64,000 nucleotides of DNA, taken from contig CAJQOP010000002.1 in NCBI GenBank assembly GCA_905479945.1, forward strand, positions 78,785 through 142,784, in the 5' to 3' direction. The first letter of the stretch is position 1; each line of letters starts with the position of its first letter. Below are positions 1-9,650 of the stretch, one piece after another. The position numbers and the translations under genes were made by a program. A model generated the notes under the pieces. That model saw nothing but the letters and a program-made list of their open reading frames with translations. It did no database searches and was not told the DNA's origin. The DNA comes from an uncultured Glaciecola sp. Its GTDB lineage: Bacteria; Pseudomonadota; Gammaproteobacteria; Enterobacterales; Alteromonadaceae.

Positions 1-1020
1 ATGGAAATCGAAAACGACGGTTATGATAGCCAAAGTGCTATAGCCCAGTTGGTTGATGCTTTGAACGCAGAGTATGGTGCTAATTTGATTAGCTTCGTAA
101 ATGCAACGACCGCTCAAGGTACAGACGCAATATCAGTCGGCATTATCTATCGCAATGACTTGGTTTCGCCTATCGGTGCGGTAGAAATCCTAGATTCAAG
201 CAACAGTATTGTTGACATTGATGGCCCGTTGTTTGATAGCAACCGCAACCGTCCGTCGTTTGCGCAGTTGTTTGAAGTTACCGAAACTGAAAGCACGTTT
301 GTAATCAATGTTAACCATTTGAAGTCGAAAGGTAGCAGTTGTGGCGCCGGTGATGACGATGGCGACTTTGGCCAAGGTAACTGCAATCTTACCAGAACGC
401 GTGCCTCACAGGCATTGCATATATGGTTAAGCGCGACCTTTACCGATCAGCCTGTCGTTATTGTTGGTGATTTGAACTCGTACGGACAAGAGGATCCAAT
501 CACTACCTTAAATGGCGCTGGTTTTACTGACTTAGCTCGCGAGTTTAACGGTCCTATGGCTTACAGCTATTCTTTCAGCAATGAGTTTGGTTCTTTGGAT
601 TATGCTATGGCAAATGCTGAGGCCCTTGCTTTGGTTCAAACTGTGGCTGAGTGGCATATAAATGCTGACGAACCAGAAGAGTTTGATTACAACGATACGC
701 TCCCTAGAAGCAGCACAGTGAAACCTGCAGAGTTTTTAGATGGCTCAGCTTATCGTTCGTCTGATCATGACCCTGTTGTAATCGGTATGTTATTTGAGCG
801 CGCCTTAATAGTAGGTGATGTGAATGGGAATGGTCGTTTAGACTTCCGCGACTTCTTTAGTATATTCCGAATTCGTGGCGCAGTTGCAGGCGACAGTCGT
901 TACAATGAACTCGCTGATTTGGATAACAATGGCGTGATAAATCGTCTCGATTTACGTATTTGGTTCCGCTTGTATATAGACCACCTTAGACAGTCAAGAG
1001 GCCGCTCTAGGCATCGCTAG
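1..1020 (+). CDS. ExeM/NucH-like extracellular endonuclease, 3' part (cut by window start)
   Basis: This is the C-terminal part of an endonuclease/exonuclease/phosphatase-fold nuclease that would degrade extracellular DNA. The frame is open from base 1, and the first ATG is probably internal because ExeM/NucH proteins are usually much longer. Fold motifs are visible: NHLKSK (residues 105-110 of the visible part), GDLNS (156-160) and SDHDPV (254-259), which carry metal-binding and catalytic residues in this superfamily. Two cysteines, 114 and 128, flank an acidic loop. After the nuclease fold come two EF-hand-like calcium loops, DVNGNGRLDF (273-282) and DLDNNGVINRLDL (306-318). Together they resemble a type I dockerin. 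The protein ends in a short Arg/Ser-rich tail rather than the GlyGly-CTERM anchor often seen in this family. Family assignment is firm; the dockerin-like call is by motif only. Confidence 0.85.
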   Translation: MEIENDGYDSQSAIAQLVDALNAEYGANLISFVNATTAQGTDAISVGIIYRNDLVSPIGAVEILDSSNSIVDIDGPLFDSNRNRPSFAQLFEVTETESTFVINVNHLKSKGSSCGAGDDDGDFGQGNCNLTRTRASQALHIWLSATFTDQPVVIVGDLNSYGQEDPITTLNGAGFTDLAREFNGPMAYSYSFSNEFGSLDYAMANAEALALVQTVAEWHINADEPEEFDYNDTLPRSSTVKPAEFLDGSAYRSSDHDPVVIGMLFERALIVGDVNGNGRLDFRDFFSIFRIRGAVAGDSRYNELADLDNNGVINRLDLRIWFRLYIDHLRQSRGRSRHR

Positions 1021-1056
1021 CGTTTGCTCCTTTAATTAGAACGCAAGCTTAAATAG

Positions 1057-1090
1057 AAAAAAGGCCGGTATGAAAATACCGGCCTTTTTT
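1057..1090. terminator. Bidirectional intrinsic terminator
   Basis: A perfect 10-bp stem, AAGGCCGGTA with TACCGGCCTT, around a 6-nt loop is followed by six T on the plus strand and by a T-run on the minus strand. It lies between the convergent nuclease and Sel1-repeat genes and can serve both. Confidence 0.85.
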
Positions 1091-1227
1091 AATGTATGTC
1101 TCATTCTGAAATACGTAACACGAAGTTTATTGCTTAACAGTAAAGTTCAATATCAACTAACATTACGTGCTTGCAGAATAGTTAAACTAACTGCAATCGC
1201 TGCTGATAAGAAGCAAGCTAAAGTTTG

Positions 1228-2046
1228 CTATCTAGATACTACACCAAAGCCAGTGGGTATAATTACCAGGTTGGTAAGGTCCTCAAGATTGTTAACTTTA
1301 ACGCCCTTGCACTCTATTCGCTCTCCACAGCTTTTGCCTTGCAGACGCGTACCCAAGGATTTAATTGGTTTACGCATTGACAATAGTTGTTCATTCAACA
1401 TATTTGTTAAGGTCGGTCCGTTGACAGTTATCCGCTCTATACCAGCGTCTGGCCATATGCTGCTGCCGTCAGTGTCTTTTAGCATTGGGACTTTATTTAT
1501 TTCAGCATAGAGTTTTGGAAAGTTAGTAGCTGTAATCTCAGTGCTCTTCTTGATGTGATTGATGATGACAGGCATTCTCTCGTGGCGATTTTCATAAGCA
1601 GTAGCGAGATAATCATCCGCTTTTTGCATATCCTTTATACCGTACTCATCCGTTAGATAAACTACGCCGAGCATGAAAATAGCGCTTTTATGGTCTTTTT
1701 TAGCGGCCCTTTCAAGATAATCGATTCCATCATCAACATCTCTGAAATCAGATTCACTAACATACAGCAATCCCGACATGTACTGAGCAGATGTTATTTT
1801 GGCCTTAGCTGCTTTTTTAAAATATGTGAGGGCTATCCTTGGATTAGACTTGACGCCATGACCGTAGTAATAGAAATTCCCCAAAATAACATTAGCTGAC
1901 TGATGCCCAGCTCTGGACGCTTTCTCGAAACTCTTAAAATATTTTACACATTGCTCAGTCATACATTCTTCCAGCTTGCTCGCAAGCACCGATGCTGGTA
2001 ACAACAGAGTTGATGCTATCAAAAGCATTTTCAAATACTTGTTCAT
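1228..2046 (-). CDS. Secreted Sel1-like repeat (TPR-type) protein
   Basis: This 272-aa protein has a clear Sec signal peptide, with a hydrophobic stretch at residues 5-20 and probable cleavage after LAS near 22-23. About three Sel1-like repeats follow (roughly 45-155), seen as recurring patterns of a small-residue helix, LGxxYYYGHGV, and ALTYFKKAA/YLERAA. Sel1 repeats are alpha-alpha solenoids that bind other proteins. The last 110 residues do not look like repeats, and I do not recognise them. Four cysteines, at about 28, 33, 244 and 250, suggest disulfides in the periplasm. The gene stands alone, facing the nuclease across a shared terminator. No specific function can be assigned. Confidence 0.75.
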   Translation of the reverse strand: MNKYLKMLLIASTLLLPASVLASKLEECMTEQCVKYFKSFEKASRAGHQSANVILGNFYYYGHGVKSNPRIALTYFKKAAKAKITSAQYMSGLLYVSESDFRDVDDGIDYLERAAKKDHKSAIFMLGVVYLTDEYGIKDMQKADDYLATAYENRHERMPVIINHIKKSTEITATNFPKLYAEINKVPMLKDTDGSSIWPDAGIERITVNGPTLTNMLNEQLLSMRKPIKSLGTRLQGKSCGERIECKGVKVNNLEDLTNLVIIPTGFGVVSR

Positions 2047-2239
2047 TGTAATCTCCCTTCCATTTAGAACTAATAAAATAAGTCACTAAAGCTGATTAAT
2101 GGTTTAATAAATAACACTACGCAAAAATGACTTACTTGGCAAGTTAGCCCTCGAATAAAACCTTTGTTGAGTAAACCCACAGCTAATAAGAAGCACTGCA
2201 CTTTTACTAGTGCCGAATTGGGATTAACTAGTATGCAAT

Positions 2240-2268
2240 AAAAAAGGAGTATCAAACATCGATACTCC
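2240..2268 (-). terminator. Intrinsic terminator of dcp
   Basis: Read on the minus strand, an 8-bp perfect stem (GGAGTATC with GATACTCC, 7-nt loop) is followed by a T-rich tract. It lies about 45 bases past the stop codon of the M3 peptidase gene. Confidence 0.75.
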
Positions 2269-2310
2269 TCCTTACTCTTTTTACTTATTGAAACGCTACT
2301 CTAAAAGCAG

Positions 2311-4494
2311 TTATTCCTCAGTAGTAATTGGAAAGCCTCTATCTCGCATCAATGCTTCAACTTTCGCATCGCGCCCTCTGAATTTACGATATGCTTCTTC
2401 TGGCGGCATTGCGTTGCGTACCGAGAATAAATATTTTACAAGCCGCTCGCTAACTTCTTTGTCATAAAAGCCACCTGGTGCTTCTGCAAAGGCTTCAGCT
2501 GCGTCAGAAGTTAATACTTCAGCCCACATGTAGCCATAATAAGCTGCGGCATATCCTTCACCAGAAAAGATGTGTCCAAATTGAGTGGTTCTATGACGCA
2601 TAACCACTTCTTTTGGCATCCCTAGACGAGTGAGTTCGTCGCGCTCAAAACTATCAGGCTCGATCTTGGCTGGATCGGTCGTATGATAAAGCAAGTCCAT
2701 AATTGCCGATGACATATATTCTGTCGTTTTGAAACCTTCATTAAAGGTTGAAGCATTTTTGATTTTCGTTACCAAGGACTGCGGAATAGGTTCCCCTGTT
2801 TTGTAATGCACCAGATAATTATTAATGACTTCATCCGTAAGCAGCCAGCGTTCTAATAGTTGTGATTGGAACTCAGTGTAGTCGCGTACGCCTGAATGTG
2901 AGCTTGGGTAGACCACATTAGCTGATAAGAAATGTAAAGCGTGACCAAATTCATGGAAGTAAGTTTCGGCATCGTCCCAAGAAATGAGTGTTGGCTCGCC
3001 TTCGGCACCCTTTACGAAGTTAGAGTTGTTAGAAGACAATACTGTTTTCTTGCCATCGAAAGTAGTGAAACTGCGGTATGTGGTAGCCCAAGCGCCTGAG
3101 CGTTTACCAGTTCTAGAAAATGGGTCGAGATACCATAAACCGATATGTTCACCGCTGGTTTTATCAGTAACATCCCATACTTTCACATCGGGATGAAATA
3201 CCGCTACTTTTCCTTCCGCTACTGGCGTGAACTCAAAGTTAAACAGTCGACCAGCTACATAAAACATGGCTTCACGGAGCTTGTCTAATTGTAAATATTG
3301 CTTCACTTCATCTGAATCAAGAGAGTACTTTTCCTTTCTTACTTTTTCAGCGTAAAAGCGATAGTCCCATGGCTCAATAGTGATATCAGCGCCATCGGCG
3401 TCGGCGATAGCTTGCATATCAGCAACTTCTTCTTTTACACGAGCGATTGCCGCGGGCCATACCTTTTCCATCAAGTCCATTGCACGATCTGGCGTTTTGG
3501 CCATGCGGTCTTCCAAGCGCCATTGTGCATAGTTGTCATAACCCAACAATTTGATGCGTTCGTGGCGCAAGCTCAATATTTTTTTGATGAGCTCGTTGTT
3601 GTCATATTCGTCACCGTTATCACCGCGACTGTAATAGGTATTCCACACTTTCTCTCTGAGCAGCCTTTCTTCAGAGTATGTTAGGAAGGGGTCCATGGAT
3701 GAGCGTGTGTTAGTAATTGCATACTCACCTTTTTTGTCACGTGACTCTGCCATTCCAGCAGCTGCGTTCACGAAAGATTCAGGCAGTCCGGCTAGTTGGT
3801 CTTTAGATAAAAATAAAACATAGTTTTCTTCGTCAGCTAAAACATTGTTTGAAAACTTGGTGTGCAGCGAGGCTAATTCTTGATTGATATCAGCATAACG
3901 TTTTTTATCGGTGTCATTTAACGTTGCGCCATTGCGGGCAAAACCATTATAAGTCATCCATGTAATACGCTGTTCTTCACTAGTAAGTGATTTTAATTCA
4001 TCACTTTTATAGACAGCTTGAACACGTTCGAATAGCTTTTTATTTTGCGTGATTTTTGATGAGAATGCAGAAATTATTGGCGCCATCTCTCTTTGGATTT
4101 CACGAAACTCGGGCGAAGAATTATTTGAACTCCAAATGCCATAGTAGGTAAATACGCGACTAAGAGAGCTACCAGCTTTTTCCATTTCAACGATCGTATT
4201 TAGAAAATTAGGTTCATCAGAATTGTTTGCAATTTTTTCGATTTCGGCAAGATTGAGTTCCATGCCTTTTTCCAAGGCAGGCCTTAAATCGGCTAAAGAC
4301 ATTTTGTCGAATGCTGGCACACCACTATAAGGGCCAGTAAATTCTGCTAGAAGCACATTATCTGAACTTGCCAAAACTGCTTTTTCAGATGCTAGCTCTA
4401 AAGCCGCAGAGCTCGAATCAGCTGGCTTTTCGGCGCAAGCCGTTATTGAAAGCGTTAGTGCTATTGCTGAAAGCGTGAGAACCGCTTTTTTCAT
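2311..4494 (-). CDS. dcp: M3-family peptidyl-dipeptidase Dcp, lipoprotein form
   Basis: This 727-aa zinc metallopeptidase of the thimet oligopeptidase/Dcp family (M3) removes dipeptides from the C-terminus of peptides. The zinc motif HEFGH lies at about residues 513-517, preceded by ETYF and followed by the usual helical C-terminal half containing FGHIFSGEGYAAAYYGYMW. The length fits Dcp plus an N-terminal extension. The first 20 residues are a lipoprotein signal with lipobox ITAC, so Cys20 would be lipidated. The residue after the cysteine is Ala, not Asp, which favours the outer membrane by the E. coli rule. E. coli Dcp is described as lacking such a signal, so this is an envelope-located version. 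It is monocistronic with its own terminator. Confidence 0.9.
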   Translation of the reverse strand: MKKAVLTLSAIALTLSITACAEKPADSSSAALELASEKAVLASSDNVLLAEFTGPYSGVPAFDKMSLADLRPALEKGMELNLAEIEKIANNSDEPNFLNTIVEMEKAGSSLSRVFTYYGIWSSNNSSPEFREIQREMAPIISAFSSKITQNKKLFERVQAVYKSDELKSLTSEEQRITWMTYNGFARNGATLNDTDKKRYADINQELASLHTKFSNNVLADEENYVLFLSKDQLAGLPESFVNAAAGMAESRDKKGEYAITNTRSSMDPFLTYSEERLLREKVWNTYYSRGDNGDEYDNNELIKKILSLRHERIKLLGYDNYAQWRLEDRMAKTPDRAMDLMEKVWPAAIARVKEEVADMQAIADADGADITIEPWDYRFYAEKVRKEKYSLDSDEVKQYLQLDKLREAMFYVAGRLFNFEFTPVAEGKVAVFHPDVKVWDVTDKTSGEHIGLWYLDPFSRTGKRSGAWATTYRSFTTFDGKKTVLSSNNSNFVKGAEGEPTLISWDDAETYFHEFGHALHFLSANVVYPSSHSGVRDYTEFQSQLLERWLLTDEVINNYLVHYKTGEPIPQSLVTKIKNASTFNEGFKTTEYMSSAIMDLLYHTTDPAKIEPDSFERDELTRLGMPKEVVMRHRTTQFGHIFSGEGYAAAYYGYMWAEVLTSDAAEAFAEAPGGFYDKEVSERLVKYLFSVRNAMPPEEAYRKFRGRDAKVEALMRDRGFPITTEE

Positions 4495-4757
4495 GTCGTT
4501 TTCCTTTTATTATAATTATTTATTTACCCAAAACGTTCAGCGCTAATAAGTAATAGCACCATGATGACTTAGGATTAACAGGATTCTTATACTCGATACT
4601 AGGGATTGATGAACTGCTTGGCAAGCGCAGCGAAAATTGATTTAAAAAAAGCGTTAACTGATTAATACAAAAGAGGAATGCGTAATGTGCAGAACCCTAA
4701 TTTCATTAGGTTTGTGGGCAATAGAAAGCTTTTAAATCGAATTGCTGTGTAATAGTA

Positions 4758-5606
4758 CTATGCGAATACTAAGGTTTTACTTTGGTGAATAATAATGCGA
4801 TCTTGTAAATGATATCGAATGCCATTCGCTAGCGCATTCACTTCACAGCGTTTGCCTTTGCGCACCATATCTTGCGAGGAATCACTGTGGCTGATGCGCA
4901 AAACTTCCTGCTCGATGATAGGGCCTTCATCTAAATCAGAGGTAACATAGTGGCAGGTTGCACCAATCAGCTTTACACCGCGTTCATATGCCTGTTGATA
5001 AGGCTTTGCACCCGCAAATGAAGGTAGAAAGCTATGGTGTATATTAATTGCTTTTCCAGCCAGTTTTTGACATAAATAATCGGGCACTATTTGCATAAAT
5101 CTCGCGAGCACAGTTAGATCAATCTCGTATTTTTCTAGTAAGCTTTCAACTTCCTTAAATGCTCGTGTTTTATCCGAGAAATCAACATAATGAAATGGCA
5201 CTTTATACCAGTCGGCGTATTCCCTCATTGTCTCGTGATTGGCTATAATACAGGGAATATTGCACTGTAACTCTCCGGTATGCCAACGATGTAACACATC
5301 AATAAGACAATGTGACTCCCGGCTGGCAAGCAAGGCAACATTGGTTTTCTTATTAGAGTCGTTAAGTTTCCAGCGCATCTCATAGCGTTCAGCTACCTTA
5401 CTAAACGCGTTGACGAACTCTTCGTGGCTTACTGCAATCGATTGAGCATCGATTTCGTGACGCATGAAAAACCGGTTGAGTTGCAAGTCGCTATGATGAC
5501 TTGCCTCTAAAATGTTTGCGCCATGATCAGAAAGGAATTGAGAAACGGCAGCGACTAAACCAGTTTGGTCGGGACAATCTATAATAAGACGATAAGTTGA
5601 TTGCAA
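4758..5606 (-). CDS. purU: Formyltetrahydrofolate deformylase
   Basis: The 282-aa protein hydrolyses 10-formyl-THF to formate and THF, supplying formate for PurT and balancing one-carbon pools. An N-terminal ACT regulatory domain (about 1-85, beginning with DCPDQTG and ending before a short linker) precedes a formyltransferase-fold domain (about 88-265). That domain carries ANHE, HHSFLP and the catalytic-Asp segment TSDLDEGPII. Length and domain order match PurU of other gammaproteobacteria. The gene stands alone, with 140-260 bp of non-coding DNA on both sides. Confidence 0.93.
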   Translation of the reverse strand: MQSTYRLIIDCPDQTGLVAAVSQFLSDHGANILEASHHSDLQLNRFFMRHEIDAQSIAVSHEEFVNAFSKVAERYEMRWKLNDSNKKTNVALLASRESHCLIDVLHRWHTGELQCNIPCIIANHETMREYADWYKVPFHYVDFSDKTRAFKEVESLLEKYEIDLTVLARFMQIVPDYLCQKLAGKAINIHHSFLPSFAGAKPYQQAYERGVKLIGATCHYVTSDLDEGPIIEQEVLRISHSDSSQDMVRKGKRCEVNALANGIRYHLQDRIIIHQSKTLVFA

Positions 5607-5746
5607 AGCTTGTGTTCCTTGTTCTTATGAACCTAATTTATTTCTAACTAAAATACACTGTTAATGTTTTTAAAAGTGAATCTGTGTTCTTTCAAATAAA
5701 GCACACTTTTACACTGACTCGTTTGCACGACTGTTTTTTTCAACAA

Positions 5747-7000
5747 TTATTTCGCTTGCATGATTGCACTGAGCGTTGATGTTGATGGAAACCCGTCCGC
5801 AATCATATTGTTAGAGCTTTGAAATTGACGGATGCCTGCTCTAGTTGCTGGCCCGATAATACCATCGGCTCCACCGACATCAAACCCTAATAAATTTAGT
5901 TTGCGCTGTATCTGCGCCATTTGGGAAATGCTGTATTTGGGTAAATCCGGTAAGGGCTTACTGAGTTTGTCATTACCTAGAATCCGGTTTGCTAACTGTC
6001 CAACAGCAAAACCATAGAATTCAGAGTTATTCCAACGCAAGATCACGTTAAAATTATGGTAAACCAAAAATGATGGTCCTTCATGCCCAGCAGGAATAAT
6101 CAGCTTTGCCAAAATATCAGACTGTCCTAATGTTGCTCCATCCGCTTTCTTTATGCCAAGTTCTGACCAATGACTGATCGCTTTTCTATCACTACTAACG
6201 TTCGCATAATCAAAACTAGCCGGCAATGCAACTTCGCGACCCCACCTCAAGCCGGGCTTCCAACCTAGTTTATTTAAGAAGTTTGCCGCCGAAGCCAATG
6301 CGTCCTCTTCGCTATCCCATAGATTTACTTTGCCGTCTGCGTCTCCATCAATTGCATATTTTGTATAAGCCGTTGGCATAAACTGAGTGTGACCCATTGC
6401 GCCGGCCCATGAGCCAATCATTTCTTGTTTATTGAGCGCTTCTCTATCCATCAGCTTCAGCGCTAATATGAGTTCGCCAGTAAAATAATCGCTGCGTCGA
6501 GGGTCGCAAGCCAAAGTGGCAAGAGAGTCAAGCGTTGACATTTTGCCCTTATAATTACCAAAATTAGTTTCTAAGCCCCAAAATGACAATAAGTAATGCC
6601 CTGGTATGCCATATTTTTTGGTAAGTTCGGCTAAAAATGCCTTTTTATCTTTTAATGCTGCTTGACCTTTTTCGATACGCCATTGATTTACTCGGGCACT
6701 GTAATAACTAGGAAAATTTTGCACAAATTCGGGCTGACTACGATCAAATTTTAAAACTTCAGGGAGTTGTTTTAAGTTAGAGAACTCTTGCTTTATACGT
6801 TGTTCAGATACACCGCGCTGCAATGCAATTTCTGCAAGAGCAACTTTACATTCGGCAAAACTGACTTGATTTCCTTTTGTTGGTTCAGGCAAAATTTGAG
6901 CAATCGCAACAGAAGAAATAAATAAGGATGTCATACTTGTAGCTGCATACAGCGCACACATTTTTTTTGAGACGGTAAATTTGAAAAGCGCTCGGAACAT
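5747..7000 (-). CDS. Lytic murein transglycosylase, MltB-like, with C-terminal peptidoglycan-binding domain
   Basis: The 417-aa exported enzyme should cleave the MurNAc-GlcNAc bond of peptidoglycan to form 1,6-anhydro-MurNAc. A basic N-terminus and hydrophobic segment (about 15-34) form the signal; I see no lipobox there, so it is probably soluble in the periplasm. The MltB-type catalytic domain spans about 45-330, with the catalytic Glu at about 144 in WGLETNFG, then GAMGHTQFMP and DGDADGKVNLW. A type 1 peptidoglycan-binding domain follows (about 355-412, IQRKLNLLGFDVGGADGIIG). This architecture is that of the MltB relatives with a PG-binding tail (often called SltB-like) rather than classical MltB. 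It is divergent from mrcB across 300 bp. Confidence 0.88.
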   Translation of the reverse strand: MFRALFKFTVSKKMCALYAATSMTSLFISSVAIAQILPEPTKGNQVSFAECKVALAEIALQRGVSEQRIKQEFSNLKQLPEVLKFDRSQPEFVQNFPSYYSARVNQWRIEKGQAALKDKKAFLAELTKKYGIPGHYLLSFWGLETNFGNYKGKMSTLDSLATLACDPRRSDYFTGELILALKLMDREALNKQEMIGSWAGAMGHTQFMPTAYTKYAIDGDADGKVNLWDSEEDALASAANFLNKLGWKPGLRWGREVALPASFDYANVSSDRKAISHWSELGIKKADGATLGQSDILAKLIIPAGHEGPSFLVYHNFNVILRWNNSEFYGFAVGQLANRILGNDKLSKPLPDLPKYSISQMAQIQRKLNLLGFDVGGADGIIGPATRAGIRQFQSSNNMIADGFPSTSTLSAIMQAK

Positions 7001-7300
7001 AAGGTTAGTTTTCTCTAATAGTAAATTCTAGTATTAACTTTTAATATAAAGACGTTATTTTTTGCATCTACAGTGATTATCTATCATACAGACCTTCAAA
7101 TACATCAAAAGTGCGAAAGAACTGGTTTTTTATTAACTAGCTATGCCTCAGTGCTGTTGCTTGAGCACTGTAGCGATGAACTTTTGGTCAGTTTAGCTGC
7201 CTAACTTTTGAATGTGCTTTCGCTTAATTGTAGTACAATCAACTCATCACGATGACGCTACTCAATAATTACTATCAAAAACAAAGAGAACATCAACACT
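7001..7300. promoter_or_regulatory. Divergent intergenic region, transglycosylase / mrcB
   Basis: No ORF of note was seen. The region must hold the promoters of both divergent cell-wall genes. The only structure noticed is a 7-bp inverted repeat, CAGTGCT at 7149-7155 and AGCACTG at 7164-7170, with an 8-nt spacer and no T-run. It could be a protein-binding site as easily as a hairpin. Confidence 0.4.
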
Positions 7301-9649
7301 TTGAAAATTAGAGAAATTCCCTTACTTCCTTTTAGATGGTTAAAACGTCACTTTTGGAAATTATTCATCGTAGCCTTGGCAGCATCTGTCTCGTATGTCA
7401 TATATGTTGATGCACAAGTAAAGCAGCGGTTTGAGGGAAGTAAGTGGCAAGTTCCAGCCCAAATATTTGCGCGCCCCTTAACTTTGCATGTAAAACAAGA
7501 AATTACGATTGATGAAGTTAATGATGAGTTGGCTTTATTGGGATATCGAAAAGTGCCCGCAGCTCGTGATACCGGTGAGTATCAGATATATGCAAATCAA
7601 CTAAGAATTAAGCGCAGGGCATTTCATTTTCCAATCAGCTCTGAGTCAGGCAGTTTTGAACCCGAAAGAGATATTCGTATTACTTGGCAAGGAGCGAGGG
7701 TCGAAAAAATTGAGTACTTGCTTGGCAAAGGAGCTAAGCCAACAGCTAAAAGAGTTGCTCTAACAAGACTTGAACCGTGGTTGGTGTCAAGACTTGTCAG
7801 TGGTTTAGATGAGGATCGTATGTTAGTCAGCAATGGCGATATTCCTGAGTTGCTGCAAAAAGCCTTAGTCATTGTCGAAGATAGAGACTTTTATAAACAT
7901 CACGGTATTGCCCCGACCTCGATTGTTCGTGCATTTTTTGCCAATGTCGTCGCTGGCAGGGCGGTTCAGGGTGGCAGCACACTAACCCAACAATTGGCTA
8001 AAAATTTCTTTCTTACCCAAGAGCGTTCTTATATTAGAAAAGCCAAAGAAGCGGTTATGGCCGTTGTTATCGATGCTCGATATTCAAAACAAGAAATTAT
8101 TAATGCTTATATTAACGAAGTATTTTTGGGTCAAAACGGCGCTGTTGCAGTTCATGGTTTTGGCTTAGCAAGTCATTTTTATTTCGACAAACCGCTTGGC
8201 GAGTTAAGTGTTCCAGAAATCGCAACATTAGTTGGCTTGGTGAAAGGGCCCTCATATTATTCGCCGAGTAGACAACCGGCAAGAGCACAAGAACGTCGTA
8301 ATATAGTGTTGAGGCTGCTATTCGAAGCAAATGAAATTGAAAGCAATGAGTACGCCGCTTTCGTGGCTTCCCCCTTAGAAACTGCAAGCAGTGAAAGCTT
8401 AGCAAGTGGCAAACATCCGGCCTTTATGGACAAGGTGCGTGATGAATTGGACAACCTTGTTATGGGCCGCTCAGAGCGGGTGTCGGGTGTAAAAGTTTAT
8501 ACAACTTTGGACATTAACGCCCAGCGTAGAGCTGAAGCTGCACTCAAAGAAAAAGTACAGAGTATTGGTAAAAAGCGTAAACAAACTAGTTTAGAAGCTG
8601 CGATGGTTGTTTCAGACGTTAAAACAGGTGGAATTAGAGCAATTGTGGGCGGTAAAAACACGTCATTTAGTGGTTTTAATCGAGCTCTAAATGCGTACCG
8701 CCCTATTGGTTCTTTGGTAAAGCCAGCGGTATATTTGTCCGCACTGGAGGACCCTGAGAACTATAATCTAGCAACCATGCTAGAGGACAGCCCAGTTAAA
8801 ATGAAGAGCACTGGGGGCAAATTGTGGGAACCGTTAAATGCGGATAAAAAGTTTCGAGGTAAAGTGTCACTTATTGAAGCTTTAACCAAGTCATATAATG
8901 TGCCCAGTGTTAAATTAGGTATGGCGATTGGCTTGGACGAAGTGGCTTATACACTAAACCGTCTTGGCATTGAAAAAGATATTACCTTGGTTCCTGCGCT
9001 TACTCTTGGGGCCATTGACTTATCTCCTTTGCAAGTTAACCAGATGTATCAAACTATTGCTAATAATGGTGTCTTGAATAAGCTGCACACTTTAACAGCA
9101 GTCTCTTCATATGAAGATGAGCTGATTTATATTAGGGATGTCGAAAGCGAGATAAGAGTAGATGAATCGGCAACTTACCTAATTAATTATGCATTGCATA
9201 AAGTAACACTTGAAGGCACTGCAAGTGCGGTTAGGCGCGCATTTCCAAACGTAAACATGGCAGGCAAAACCGGCACGACTAATGATTATAGAGATAGTTG
9301 GTTTGCTGGTTTTGATAGAAATTTAGTCACAAGCGTTTGGATGGGAGCCGATGATAATGTGCCCATCAATTTGTCTGGGGCAAGCGGTGCAATGCAAGTA
9401 TTTATTGCTTTCCAGCAAAAGCAGTCACCCAAAAATTTATCTCGACGATTTCCTGAAGGCTTGGGCATTGCCCACTTTGATGCCACAAGCGGTGCTTTGT
9501 CTGCACCTGGCTGCGGAGAAATATTGAGTGTTCCCGCTATTTTAAGTGCTCTGCCTATTAGTGCGCAAACCTGCAATGGAAAACCTATTATCAATACTAA
9601 AGCAAAACAAAAACCGAAAGGCTTTTGGGAAAAGCTCTTTGGTAAGTAA
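7301..9649 (+). CDS. mrcB: Bifunctional penicillin-binding protein 1B
   Basis: The 782-aa inner-membrane enzyme polymerises and crosslinks peptidoglycan. After a basic cytoplasmic start there is one membrane segment (about 18-35), then a UB2H-like region, then the glycosyltransferase domain with the catalytic-Glu motif EDRDFY (Glu at about 193) and GGSTLTQQLAKN. The transpeptidase domain carries SLVK (nucleophile Ser about 471), SYN and KTGTTN (Lys about 656). The start is TTG, preceded by AAAGAGAA at a reasonable distance; no in-frame ATG gives a full membrane segment. Length fits PBP1B, and the UB2H-type region separates it from PBP1A, which is also present (60065-62740). In E. coli PBP1B works with the lipoprotein LpoB; no such gene is in the window. 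Confidence 0.92.
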   Translation: MKIREIPLLPFRWLKRHFWKLFIVALAASVSYVIYVDAQVKQRFEGSKWQVPAQIFARPLTLHVKQEITIDEVNDELALLGYRKVPAARDTGEYQIYANQLRIKRRAFHFPISSESGSFEPERDIRITWQGARVEKIEYLLGKGAKPTAKRVALTRLEPWLVSRLVSGLDEDRMLVSNGDIPELLQKALVIVEDRDFYKHHGIAPTSIVRAFFANVVAGRAVQGGSTLTQQLAKNFFLTQERSYIRKAKEAVMAVVIDARYSKQEIINAYINEVFLGQNGAVAVHGFGLASHFYFDKPLGELSVPEIATLVGLVKGPSYYSPSRQPARAQERRNIVLRLLFEANEIESNEYAAFVASPLETASSESLASGKHPAFMDKVRDELDNLVMGRSERVSGVKVYTTLDINAQRRAEAALKEKVQSIGKKRKQTSLEAAMVVSDVKTGGIRAIVGGKNTSFSGFNRALNAYRPIGSLVKPAVYLSALEDPENYNLATMLEDSPVKMKSTGGKLWEPLNADKKFRGKVSLIEALTKSYNVPSVKLGMAIGLDEVAYTLNRLGIEKDITLVPALTLGAIDLSPLQVNQMYQTIANNGVLNKLHTLTAVSSYEDELIYIRDVESEIRVDESATYLINYALHKVTLEGTASAVRRAFPNVNMAGKTGTTNDYRDSWFAGFDRNLVTSVWMGADDNVPINLSGASGAMQVFIAFQQKQSPKNLSRRFPEGLGIAHFDATSGALSAPGCGEILSVPAILSALPISAQTCNGKPIINTKAKQKPKGFWEKLFGK

Positions 9650-9650
9650 T

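Noticed and set aside
1070..1510. 146-codon plus-strand frame opposite the Sel1-repeat gene
   Set aside because: Begins inside the shared terminator and is antisense to a protein with a signal peptide and repeats.
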